Shown piece by piece: positions 1 through 5,946 of a DNA stretch of 8,601 bases (its first letter is position 1; each line of letters begins with the position of its first letter). The stretch is from Caldifarciminota bacterium (GTDB taxonomy: Bacteria > Hydrothermota > Hydrothermia > S141-80). The position numbers and the translations under genes are program-made. Where the stretch lies: NCBI GenBank assembly GCA_015490255.1, contig WFYF01000186.1, forward strand, positions 1 to 8,601, read 5' to 3'. Under the pieces are notes generated by a model, which was not told the origin of the DNA, did not search any database, and worked only from the letters and a program-made list of their open reading frames with translations.

Positions 1-2
1 AG

Positions 3-1214
3 ATGAACCAGACCACGCGGACGCAGGAATTCATTGAACTTGCCGAGCGCTACGGCGCCCACAACTATCACCCCCTGCCCGTGGTCCTCACCCGCGGCGA
101 AGGGGTGTGGGTGTGGGACGTGGAAGGCCGGAAATATCTGGACATGCTGTCGTCTTATTCCGCCCTGAACCAGGGACACCGCCATCCCCGCGTCCTCGCC
201 GCCCTCAAAGCCCAGCTGGAGCGCATCACCCTCACCTCCCGGGCCTTTCACAACGACCAGCTCGGCCCCTTCATGGAGAAAATCACCCGCCTGGCGGGAT
301 ACGACAAGTTCCTTCCCATGAACACCGGCGCCGAGGCGGTGGAAACCGCCCTGAAGGCGGCCCGGAAATGGGGTTACCTCAAAAAGGGCGTGCCGGAAAA
401 CCAGGCCGAAATCATTGTGGCCGAAAACAACTTCCACGGCCGGACCATCACCATCATCAGCTTTTCCACGGAAGCGCAGTACCGCTATGGCTTCGGCCCC
501 TTCACACCGGGGTTCAAGATCGTCCCTTACGGCGATGCGGACGCCGTTGCGCAGGCCATCACCCCGAACACGGTGGGGGTGCTTCTGGAACCCATCCAGG
601 GGGAGGGCGGCGTGATCGTGCCGCCGGAAGGGTATCTCGCTCGGGTGCGGGAGGTCACCCGGAAGCACAATGTCCTGCTCCTGCTGGATGAGATCCAGAC
701 CGGTCTGGGACGCACCGGAAAACTCTTCGCCTATGAATATGAAAACGCCCGGCCCGACATTCTGATCGTGGGGAAGGCGCTGGGCGGTGGGGTGTATCCG
801 GTTTCCGGAATCCTGGCGGACGACGAGGTGATGGACGTGTTCACTCCCGGGGATCACGGCTCCACCTTCGGCGGTAACCCCCTGGCGGCGGTGGTGGGGA
901 TGGTTTCCCTGGATGTGATCGTGGAGGAGCGCCTGTCTGAACGGGCCTATGAACTCGGAAATTATTTCATGGACCGCCTTCGGGCCATCCAGAGCCCCTA
1001 TGTCAAGGAAGTCCGGGGAAAGGGGTTGCTCATCGGCGTGGAGATCAAAGAGGAGCACGGGACAGCACGGCCCTTCTGCGAGCGCCTGATGGAACTCGGC
1101 ATCCTGGCGAAAGAAACCCATCACCAGGTGATCCGGTTTGCCCCGCCTCTGGTGATCCGGAAAGAGGAAATTGACTGGGCCCTGGAACGGATTGAAAAGG
1201 TGCTCACCCCGTGA
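3..1214 (+). CDS. rocD: Ornithine aminotransferase (ornithine-oxo-acid transaminase)
   Basis: This cytosolic PLP enzyme moves the delta-amino group of ornithine to 2-oxoglutarate, giving glutamate semialdehyde and linking arginine/ornithine with proline and glutamate metabolism. The 403 residues match the usual length of class-III aminotransferases. Visible motifs are NTGAEAVE (107-114), FHGRT (144-148), EPIQGEGG (196-203), LLDEIQTG (227-234, with the PLP-contacting Asp229), the Schiff-base lysine Lys258 in VGKALGGG, and TFGGNPLA (288-295). The N-terminal ERYGAHNYHPLPVV and the ALNQGHRHP segment are typical of RocD rather than of acetylornithine or GABA aminotransferases. The ATG at base 3 fits the family N-terminus, but its ribosome binding site lies outside the window. 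The stop codon overlaps the next start by 4 bp (GTGA). The class is certain; ornithine specificity is very likely from overall similarity but is not proven. Confidence 0.92.
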   Translation: MNQTTRTQEFIELAERYGAHNYHPLPVVLTRGEGVWVWDVEGRKYLDMLSSYSALNQGHRHPRVLAALKAQLERITLTSRAFHNDQLGPFMEKITRLAGYDKFLPMNTGAEAVETALKAARKWGYLKKGVPENQAEIIVAENNFHGRTITIISFSTEAQYRYGFGPFTPGFKIVPYGDADAVAQAITPNTVGVLLEPIQGEGGVIVPPEGYLARVREVTRKHNVLLLLDEIQTGLGRTGKLFAYEYENARPDILIVGKALGGGVYPVSGILADDEVMDVFTPGDHGSTFGGNPLAAVVGMVSLDVIVEERLSERAYELGNYFMDRLRAIQSPYVKEVRGKGLLIGVEIKEEHGTARPFCERLMELGILAKETHHQVIRFAPPLVIRKEEIDWALERIEKVLTP

Positions 1215-1438
1215 CGGAAGCCATTCTGCACCACGCCTATCGGGATCTCCGGGAGCGCATCCGCATCCTGACCCGGGAGGTCCAGGAGTTTCTCCAGATG
1301 CTCCCGGAGTGGACCCAGGACCCGGACGAGGATGCCGTCCTCCTGGACATTCACATCACGCTGGAACTGGTGCTCTTTGAACTTGAACTCATCTTTGAAA
1401 CCCTTGAGGAGTTCCGGGACCTGGCCCATGCGGTCTGA
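1211..1438 (+). CDS. Small acidic helical protein of unknown function (75 aa)
   Basis: I do not recognise this family. The gene begins with GTG at 1211 in a GTGA overlap with the rocD stop and ends 11 bp inside the next gene, so it fills exactly the space between two solid genes. This is the main argument that it is real. An AAAGG stretch about 10 bases upstream is a modest ribosome binding site. The product is predicted to be all alpha-helical: residues 5-33 alternate Arg/Glu/Leu like an amphipathic helix, a short acidic turn (DPDED, 37-41) follows, and residues 42-73 form a second Leu/Glu-rich helix (ELVLFELELIFETLEEF). It could be a two-helix hairpin that oligomerises or binds a partner. 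There is no signal peptide, no convincing membrane segment and no cysteine. Antisense and +1 shadow frames exist over this stretch but are less credible. Confidence 0.68.
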   Translation: MTEAILHHAYRDLRERIRILTREVQEFLQMLPEWTQDPDEDAVLLDIHITLELVLFELELIFETLEEFRDLAHAV

Positions 1439-2327
1439 AGGGGAGAGCCCCCTCCGGGTCCGGGTCCTGGCGTGTGAGAGTCTGGGTGTTCGGGCCTTTG
1501 CCGCACGGGTGGATACGCCGGCAGGGACGCTGGTGGTGGATCCCGCCGTGGCCCTGGCACCCCGCCGGCAGGGTTTCCCGCCCGCGCCAGAGGAATTGCA
1601 GGCTTTTTACGCCGCATGGGACCGGATCCGGGAGGCCCTGCAGGAGGCCCGGTTTGTCGCCATCACCCACTATCACCACGATCATCAGCTCCCTTACCTT
1701 CCGGATGTTTTCCCCGATCCGCCGCCCCGGGTGTTCCTGAAGTCCCCGGAGGACACCAACCGGAGCCAGAAAGCCCGGGCAGCCTTCCTCATAGAGAACC
1801 TGCGGAAACGGGGGATTCCCCCCGAATTCCCTCAGGGAACACAGGTGGACCTGGGTCAGGAGGTGTCGGTCTGGTTCTCTCCCCCTCTCTTCCACGGTGC
1901 CACGCCCCGTCTGGGCACGGTGATGATGGTGGGCGTGAGGGCGAAGAACCGCCGGGTGCTGATCACCTCGGACATCCAGGGGCCCGTGCGGGAGGAACAT
2001 CTGGAAGCCATCCTGCACTTCGCCCCGCACGTCCTTTTTCTGGACCCGCCCATGGCTCCGGGGGGTAAGATGCCGGAGGAGTTTTTCTCCCTGATGAACC
2101 GGCTGTTTGCAGAACTTCCTCTTCTGGAGGTTGTGGTGGTGGACCATCATCCTCTGCGGGATCCGCAGATGGCGCGGTGGTGGAAGGCACTGAACCATCG
2201 GGCTTCCGCCCACGGTGTTCGGATGATGACCGGTGCGGAATGGAACGGCACGGACACCACCCTCCTGGAAGCTCAGAGAGCCGAACGCTGGAAAGCCCGG
2301 ATGCGGGAGACGGAAGGATGGGGCTGA
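1428..2327 (+). CDS. UPF0282/COG2248-type metallo-beta-lactamase-fold hydrolase
   Basis: This is a predicted metal-dependent hydrolase of 299 residues. The N-terminal ACESLGVRAFA (15-25), followed by VVDPAVALAPRRQGFPP, strongly resembles the opening of the UPF0282 family known mainly from archaea. The metal motif THYHHDH (80-86) supplies His81, His83, Asp85 and His86. Further candidate ligands are His156 (LFHGATPRLG), Asp182 (TSDIQGP) and the DHHPLRD segment (239-245), all in the order expected for this family. The substrate is unknown; related MBL proteins include nucleases, but nothing here proves that activity. The ATG at 1428 is chosen because the frame upstream of it lies inside the 75-residue gene, and it leaves only 14 residues before the conserved segment. 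It has no well-spaced ribosome binding site, so translation is probably coupled to the overlapping upstream gene. The 3' end overlaps the next gene by 10 bp. There is no signal peptide, so it should be cytosolic. Confidence 0.88.
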   Translation: MRSEGESPLRVRVLACESLGVRAFAARVDTPAGTLVVDPAVALAPRRQGFPPAPEELQAFYAAWDRIREALQEARFVAITHYHHDHQLPYLPDVFPDPPPRVFLKSPEDTNRSQKARAAFLIENLRKRGIPPEFPQGTQVDLGQEVSVWFSPPLFHGATPRLGTVMMVGVRAKNRRVLITSDIQGPVREEHLEAILHFAPHVLFLDPPMAPGGKMPEEFFSLMNRLFAELPLLEVVVVDHHPLRDPQMARWWKALNHRASAHGVRMMTGAEWNGTDTTLLEAQRAERWKARMRETEGWG

Positions 2328-3244
2328 TCTGGGGATGGTTCCTCGTCGGAGCCGCTCAGGTTGGGCTGGTGGATATGCGCCGGATTGAACAGGAATACGT
2401 GGACCTCCAGGCCGCCCGGGCGGAGATTGAGCGGTTGAACCGGGAGTGGATCCGTGAGCGGGACAGCATCCAGCAGGCCATCACCAGCCTCCGGGATCGG
2501 TTTCGCACCCAGAGCCCGGCCATGACCGACGAACAGCGCCTGGAGATGCTGGATCAGATCCAGGCCCTGGAGCAGGACCTCAAGGCTTTTGTGGAGCGAA
2601 TCTGGGGACCTGGCGGCGAATATGCCCGCCGCAGTCAGGAAATTCTTCAGCCCTATCTGGATCGGGTTCACGAGGTCATCCAGCGCCTGGCCACAGAGCA
2701 GGGTCTGTCCGTTGTGATTGATGTTCGGGAAGCTGGTGCAATCTACTGGGATCCAGCCCTGGATCTCACCCAGCTCGTGCTGGATGAACTCAACCGTACC
2801 GCAGCGGCCACCGTGCAGAAGGTGCGTTTTGCCGTGGCACCTTTTCTCGCCCGCAGCGTGGAAACCCGGCAGAGAGGCTGGGCGGAAATCGTGGAGACTG
2901 TGGCATACAACGCCCTCAAATCCTACAGCCGGATTGACCTGATCCTCCGGGGAGAGGTTTCCTCTGTGGCGGACCGTCTCAATGCCCGGCGGGACAACAT
3001 CACCCAGGATCTGGCTCGCCAGATCGGTCAGCAGGTGAACGCCGACGTGGTGCTGTACGGCGAGGTGGAGTGGAAGGGGGGACAGGTCCTGTTTTCCGTT
3101 GTCTTCCTGGATCTGGAAAACGATCAGGTTCGGGCCCGGGGGAGCCAGCGGGTGGAAGACGACCGCACGCAGGTGGAGACCGCCGTGCGCAACCTGGTGC
3201 AGCAGCTGATTGAACGGAATTTCCCCGAGGTTACAGGACGATGA
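2318..3244 (+). CDS. Exported Skp/OmpH-like chaperone with extra C-terminal alpha/beta domain
   Basis: This 308-residue protein looks bipartite. Residues 2-13 are a short hydrophobic export signal (LIWGWFLVGAA). It lacks the usual Lys/Arg n-region, so it is atypical. Residues 15-20 (VGLVDM) begin the Skp/OmpH pattern, and residues 21-130 form a long charged helical, coiled-coil-like region. Residues 130-160 (LSVVIDVREAGAIYWDPALDLTQ, DELN) close the Skp domain, where the family typically has a VV-D-aYadp-DlT pattern. Ordinary Skp proteins, of about 160-190 residues, end here. The extra residues 165-305 start with VRFAVAPF, continue with a helix, then VNADVVLYGEVEW and alternating strands, ending in a helix. 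This resembles the alpha/beta domain of TolB N-termini or CsgG/FlgT-type envelope proteins; that assignment is inference. The ATG at 2318 is chosen because it places the signal peptide at the N-terminus; GGGAG nine bases upstream may be its ribosome binding site. It overlaps its neighbours by 10 and 4 bp. A periplasmic role in outer-membrane protein handling is likely. Confidence 0.83.
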   Translation: MGLIWGWFLVGAAQVGLVDMRRIEQEYVDLQAARAEIERLNREWIRERDSIQQAITSLRDRFRTQSPAMTDEQRLEMLDQIQALEQDLKAFVERIWGPGGEYARRSQEILQPYLDRVHEVIQRLATEQGLSVVIDVREAGAIYWDPALDLTQLVLDELNRTAAATVQKVRFAVAPFLARSVETRQRGWAEIVETVAYNALKSYSRIDLILRGEVSSVADRLNARRDNITQDLARQIGQQVNADVVLYGEVEWKGGQVLFSVVFLDLENDQVRARGSQRVEDDRTQVETAVRNLVQQLIERNFPEVTGR

Positions 3245-4122
3245 TCCTGGGACTGGACGTGGGAGGGACCCGGGTGAAGGCGGGGGTGCTCGCCGGAGAG
3301 GCCCTCCGGGCCTTTCAAATGTTTCCACGCCCGGAGGCTCCCGAAGCCCTGGTTGAGGAACTCCGTCGCCGGTTCGGCGACCTCTCCCGCCTGGCAGGGG
3401 TGGGGCTGGCCATCGCGGGACTGGTGCAGGCCGAACGGCTGGTTCAGGCTCCCAACCTGCCCCGGAGCTGGTGGCAAAGCCGGCGAGAGTATGAGGAAAT
3501 CTTCGGTCTTCCGGTGAGGATGGAAAACGACGTGAACGCAGCTCTGGCAGGGGAAATGATGGTCGGAGCGGGAAAAGGGGCGGAGAGCGCGGTGCTCGTG
3601 GCTCTGGGAACCGGTGTGGGTGGAGCCCTCTGGTTGAAAGGGCGTCTGTGGAAAGGGGTTGGTCTTGCCGGAGAGGTGGGGCATATGCCCCTGGCGCCCC
3701 TTTCCGGCCCGGTGTGCCGGTGCGGCAACCGGGGATGCGTGGAAGCCTATCTGGGAGGATGGGCCGTTGCGCGCTGGATTGAGACCAACCGGGCGCAGGG
3801 GCGGATTCCCGCCGACATCCATACGCCGGAGGACCTGGCAACCCGTGAAAGTCCCCGCATTCAGGCTTTCTGGGATCATTACGGGACCGTGCTGGGCCAG
3901 GTGGTGGTGGCCCTGCTTCATCTCCTGGATGTGGAGCGGGTTCTGGTGGGGGGAGGCCTTTCGCGGGCGTGGTCTCGCTTTGCCCCGGCGATGCAGAATG
4001 TCCTGGAAACGATGCTGCTTTCGCGGGAATTCCGCCGTTTTTCCGTGGAACCGGTTGCCCATCCCGAAAAGGCGGGAGTCCTGGGCGCTGCGCTGCTCTT
4101 CAAGATGGGAGGTGACGCATGA
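3241..4122 (+). CDS. ROK-family sugar kinase (glucokinase-like)
   Basis: This cytosolic kinase probably phosphorylates glucose or a related hexose with ATP. The 293 residues show the complete ROK layout: the phosphate-1 loop DVGGT (6-10), ENDVNA (95-100) with the catalytic Asp97, the glycine-rich GTGVGGA (123-129), GEVGHM (144-149) with the sugar-contacting Glu145 and zinc ligand His148, and the zinc motif CRCGNRGCVE (159-168) with Cys159, Cys161 and Cys166. GGGLS (237-241) fits the adenosine-binding loop. All catalytic and zinc residues are present, so an active kinase is expected rather than a ROK repressor, and there is no N-terminal DNA-binding domain. Glucose, N-acetylglucosamine or mannose kinase activity cannot be distinguished from motifs alone. 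The ATG at 3241 overlaps the upstream stop as ATGA, and the stop overlaps the next start in the same way. Both junctions suggest translational coupling. Confidence 0.9.
   Translation: MILGLDVGGTRVKAGVLAGEALRAFQMFPRPEAPEALVEELRRRFGDLSRLAGVGLAIAGLVQAERLVQAPNLPRSWWQSRREYEEIFGLPVRMENDVNAALAGEMMVGAGKGAESAVLVALGTGVGGALWLKGRLWKGVGLAGEVGHMPLAPLSGPVCRCGNRGCVEAYLGGWAVARWIETNRAQGRIPADIHTPEDLATRESPRIQAFWDHYGTVLGQVVVALLHLLDVERVLVGGGLSRAWSRFAPAMQNVLETMLLSREFRRFSVEPVAHPEKAGVLGAALLFKMGGDA
4108..4115 (+). promoter_or_regulatory. Strong ribosome binding site for the deaminase gene
   Basis: GGAGGTGA is complementary to the 3' end of 16S rRNA and sits inside the last codons of the ROK kinase gene, with the GGAGG core six bases before the ATG at 4119. 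It fixes that start and suggests that the deaminase can be translated efficiently without relying on re-initiation alone. Confidence 0.8.
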
Positions 4123-5426
4123 AAACCCTGATTGCGGGAGACTGGGTCCTTCCCATCACCGCCGATCCCATCCGGGACGGCGGGGTGGTGGTGGAAGGCC
4201 CCCACATCGTGGACGTCGGTCCGCTGGAGGTCCTGCGCAACCGCCATCCGGACGCCCGGGTGGTGGATCGCCGGCCCGCCATCGTGATGCCGGGGCTGGT
4301 GAACACCCACACCCACGCGGCCATGATCGCCTTCCGGGGCCTGGCGGACGACCTTCCCCTGATGGAGTGGCTGGAAAAATACATCTGGCCTTCGGAAAAC
4401 CGCTTTGTCAGCGAGCAGTTCATCCGCACCGCCCTGCCCGGCGCCCTCATTGAAATGGTCCGGAGCGGGACCACCACCTTTGCCGACATGTATTTCTTCC
4501 AGGACCTTGCCGGAGAAATCGTCCGGGAGTTTGGCATGCGGGCCGTGCTGGGGGAAGGGGTGATTGATTATCCCACACCGGCCGCTCCCACCCCCGAGGA
4601 GCAGCTCCGCCGCAGTGAGGCCCTGATCCAGAAGTTCCAGGGGGACGAACTCGTCATCCCGGCGGTGGCCCCCCATGCCCCCTATTCCTGCTCTGTGGAA
4701 CTTCTCCAGAAAACCCGGAAACTCGCCGACCGGTACGGCGTGCTGATCCTCACCCACATCGCCGAGACCCGGCAGGAAGTGGAGATCATCCGGGAGCGGT
4801 ATGGCACCACCCCGGTTCGCCACCTGGAGGGGATCGGTTTTCTGGACGATCGGGTGGTGGGGGCTCACAGCGTGTGGGTGGACGACGAAGAGAAGGAAAT
4901 CTACCGGGAGCGGGATGTGGCCGTGGCCCACTGTCCCGAATCCAACCTGAAACTCGCCTCAGGGGTGGCCCCCATCCCGGACTATCTGGAACGGGGCATC
5001 CGGGTGGGGCTGGCCACCGACGGCAACGCCTCCAACAACGACCTGGACATGATCGGCGAGATGCGCACAGCGGCCCTGATCCAGAAGGGCCTTCGCTTTG
5101 ATCCCACCGTGATGGACGCCCGGACGGTTGTGGAGATGGCCACCCTGGGCGGGGCCCGGGCCCTGCACCTGGACGACCGCATCGGAAGCCTGGAGGCGGG
5201 CAAAGAGGCCGATATCGTGGTGCTCCGCACGGACGCCATCCACGCGACTCCCCGCTACGATCCCCATTCCTGGATCGTGTATGCGGCCAAAAGTTCCGAT
5301 GTGGATTCGGTGTGGGTTCGGGGGAAAGCCCTGCTCCTCGCCGGAGAAATTCAGGGACTGGATGAGGACGCTGCGAAGGAAAATCTGCATGCTCTGGCCC
5401 GGGAAATCCAGAAGGCCCTGGATTGA
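4119..5426 (+). CDS. mtaD: 5'-methylthioadenosine/S-adenosylhomocysteine deaminase
   Basis: This amidohydrolase-superfamily enzyme is predicted to deaminate S-adenosylhomocysteine, 5'-methylthioadenosine and possibly 5'-deoxyadenosine, by-products of SAM-dependent reactions, to inosyl products. The 435 residues match the family length. Visible elements are GLVNTHTHAAM (59-69) with metal ligands His64 and His66, HAPYSCS (186-192), THIAET (212-217) with metal ligand His213 and Glu216, GAHSVW (248-253) with His250, HCPESNLKLASG (271-282), and ATDGNASNNDLDM (299-311) with Asp301. The C-terminal GSLEAGKEADIVVL (356-369) is the usual beta-strand return into the small sandwich domain. The SNLKLASG and DGNASNN motifs favour this subgroup over chlorohydrolases (AtzA/TrzA) or guanine deaminase. 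It overlaps the ROK gene by ATGA and has a strong ribosome binding site. Which adenosine derivative is preferred cannot be told. Confidence 0.9.
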   Translation: MKTLIAGDWVLPITADPIRDGGVVVEGPHIVDVGPLEVLRNRHPDARVVDRRPAIVMPGLVNTHTHAAMIAFRGLADDLPLMEWLEKYIWPSENRFVSEQFIRTALPGALIEMVRSGTTTFADMYFFQDLAGEIVREFGMRAVLGEGVIDYPTPAAPTPEEQLRRSEALIQKFQGDELVIPAVAPHAPYSCSVELLQKTRKLADRYGVLILTHIAETRQEVEIIRERYGTTPVRHLEGIGFLDDRVVGAHSVWVDDEEKEIYRERDVAVAHCPESNLKLASGVAPIPDYLERGIRVGLATDGNASNNDLDMIGEMRTAALIQKGLRFDPTVMDARTVVEMATLGGARALHLDDRIGSLEAGKEADIVVLRTDAIHATPRYDPHSWIVYAAKSSDVDSVWVRGKALLLAGEIQGLDEDAAKENLHALAREIQKALD

Positions 5427-5432
5427 AACCCA

Positions 5433-5458
5433 CCGCGCCCACCCGGAAAGGGGGGCGG
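5433..5458 (+). other. GC-rich hairpin between the deaminase gene and the last operon gene
   Basis: CCGC (5433-5436) pairs with GCGG (5455-5458), and CCC (5438-5440) with GGG (5451-5453) across one mismatch. The resulting hairpin lies just before the ribosome binding site at 5462. No run of T follows it, so it is not a typical terminator. It could tune translation of the next gene or protect an mRNA end. In DNA this rich in G and C it may also be chance. Confidence 0.3.
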
Positions 5459-5461
5459 AAC

Positions 5462-5468
5462 AAGGAGG
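5462..5468 (+). promoter_or_regulatory. Ribosome binding site that decides the start at 5474
   Basis: AAGGAGG lies five bases upstream of the ATG at 5474. It is the best Shine-Dalgarno match near this gene and argues for that start over the in-frame TTG at 5423, which overlaps the deaminase stop. Confidence 0.8.
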
Positions 5469-5473
5469 AGGGT

Positions 5474-5926
5474 ATGGAGTTTCGGAAAGAGATCCTGTCC
5501 GGTCTTGAATCCATGCGCATGGAGGAGCTCCGCGGGGTGTGGGACCTCCTGGAACGGGTGGAAGCCCGGCGGATTGTCCGGGAAAATCGCAAACGTCGTC
5601 CCCGAAAAAAGGAGGAGCTCGTTCAGGCCCTTCAGAAGCGACTGGCCAACCTCAACGAAGAAGACTGGAAAGTGTTTGAATCCCTTTTCCGGCGGGTGCA
5701 CATTCTGAACCTGCTGGAAGAAACCTGGCGGGAACTGGAGGAGAAAAAAGGCGAACGGATCACCATCCGGGAACTGGTGGAAACCTCCCGCAAGAAGATC
5801 CAGGACGTCCCCGAACTCCGGAAGACCCTGAAGGAGATGACAAAGAAGGAGCTTCAGGACGCCATCAAGTCCTTCACCCGGATGCGGCTTCTGCGGGCGC
5901 TGGAAAGCTCGCTGGAGGAGCTTTGA
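5474..5926 (+). CDS. Highly charged helical protein of unknown function (150 aa)
   Basis: I do not recognise this family. The start is the ATG at 5474 behind a strong AAGGAGG site; a TTG at 5423 would add 17 poorly structured, basic residues. The protein is almost wholly helical and very rich in Lys, Arg and Glu. It has a strongly basic patch at 36-46 (RENRKRRPRKK), followed by a KKEELVQALQKRL helix, a central segment NEEDWKVFESLFRRVHILNLL (61-81), and a C-terminal MTKKELQDAIKSFTRMRLLRAL helix (122-142). The segments MRMEELRGVWDLLERVEARRI (14-34) and 122-142 look loosely alike, so an internal duplication is possible. The basic patch could bind nucleic acid or the ribosome, but this is inference. 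No signal peptide or membrane segment is present. It is the last gene of the plus-strand unit, and its stop is only 3 bp from the stop of the convergent barrel gene. Confidence 0.74.
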   Translation: MEFRKEILSGLESMRMEELRGVWDLLERVEARRIVRENRKRRPRKKEELVQALQKRLANLNEEDWKVFESLFRRVHILNLLEETWRELEEKKGERITIRELVETSRKKIQDVPELRKTLKEMTKKELQDAIKSFTRMRLLRALESSLEEL

Positions 5927-5946
5927 GGTTCACTCCACCCAGCGCC
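5896..5946. repeat. Nested inverted repeats at the convergent gene junction
   Basis: The outer arms GGCGCTGG (5896-5903) and CCAGCGCC (5939-5946) are perfect 8-bp inverted repeats. Nested directly inside is a perfect 7-bp pair, AAAGCTC (5904-5910) and GAGCTTT (5918-5924), with a 7-base loop. A 3-bp pair GAG/CTC (5925-5927, 5933-5935) could form a third arm. A direct repeat CGCTGGA (5898-5904, 5910-5916) allows an alternative pairing with 5939-5944. The element spans both stop codons and could fold in transcripts from either strand. It has no long T-run, so it is only a weak candidate for a bidirectional terminator, or it may stabilise mRNA ends. Confidence 0.5.

Noticed and set aside
1332..1427. 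Upstream in-frame extension of the UPF0282 gene by 32 codons
   Set aside because: The added residues do not resemble the family N-terminus and cover the 75-residue gene. The ATG at 1428 fits the known beginning of the family better.
2177..2317. Upstream in-frame extension of the Skp-like gene by 47 codons
   Set aside because: It lies inside the conserved MBL gene in another frame and would bury the hydrophobic export signal behind a disordered, polar segment.
2273..3841. Open minus-strand frame of about 520 codons opposite the Skp-like and ROK kinase genes
   Set aside because: The translation is rich in Pro, His and Arg with no recognisable domain. It lies fully antisense to two well-supported genes, as expected of shadow frames in GC-rich DNA.
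3918..4931. Open minus-strand frame of about 340 codons opposite the deaminase gene
   Set aside because: Low-complexity His/Gly/Pro composition, with every motif of the deaminase intact on the other strand.
5433..5458. Intrinsic terminator after the deaminase gene
   Set aside because: The hairpin is not followed by a T-run and the next gene follows at once on the same strand.
5423..5473. TTG start overlapping the deaminase stop for the 150-residue gene
   Set aside because: A TTGA overlap would be possible, but the AAGGAGG site five bases before the ATG at 5474 is far stronger, and the additional 17 residues look unstructured.
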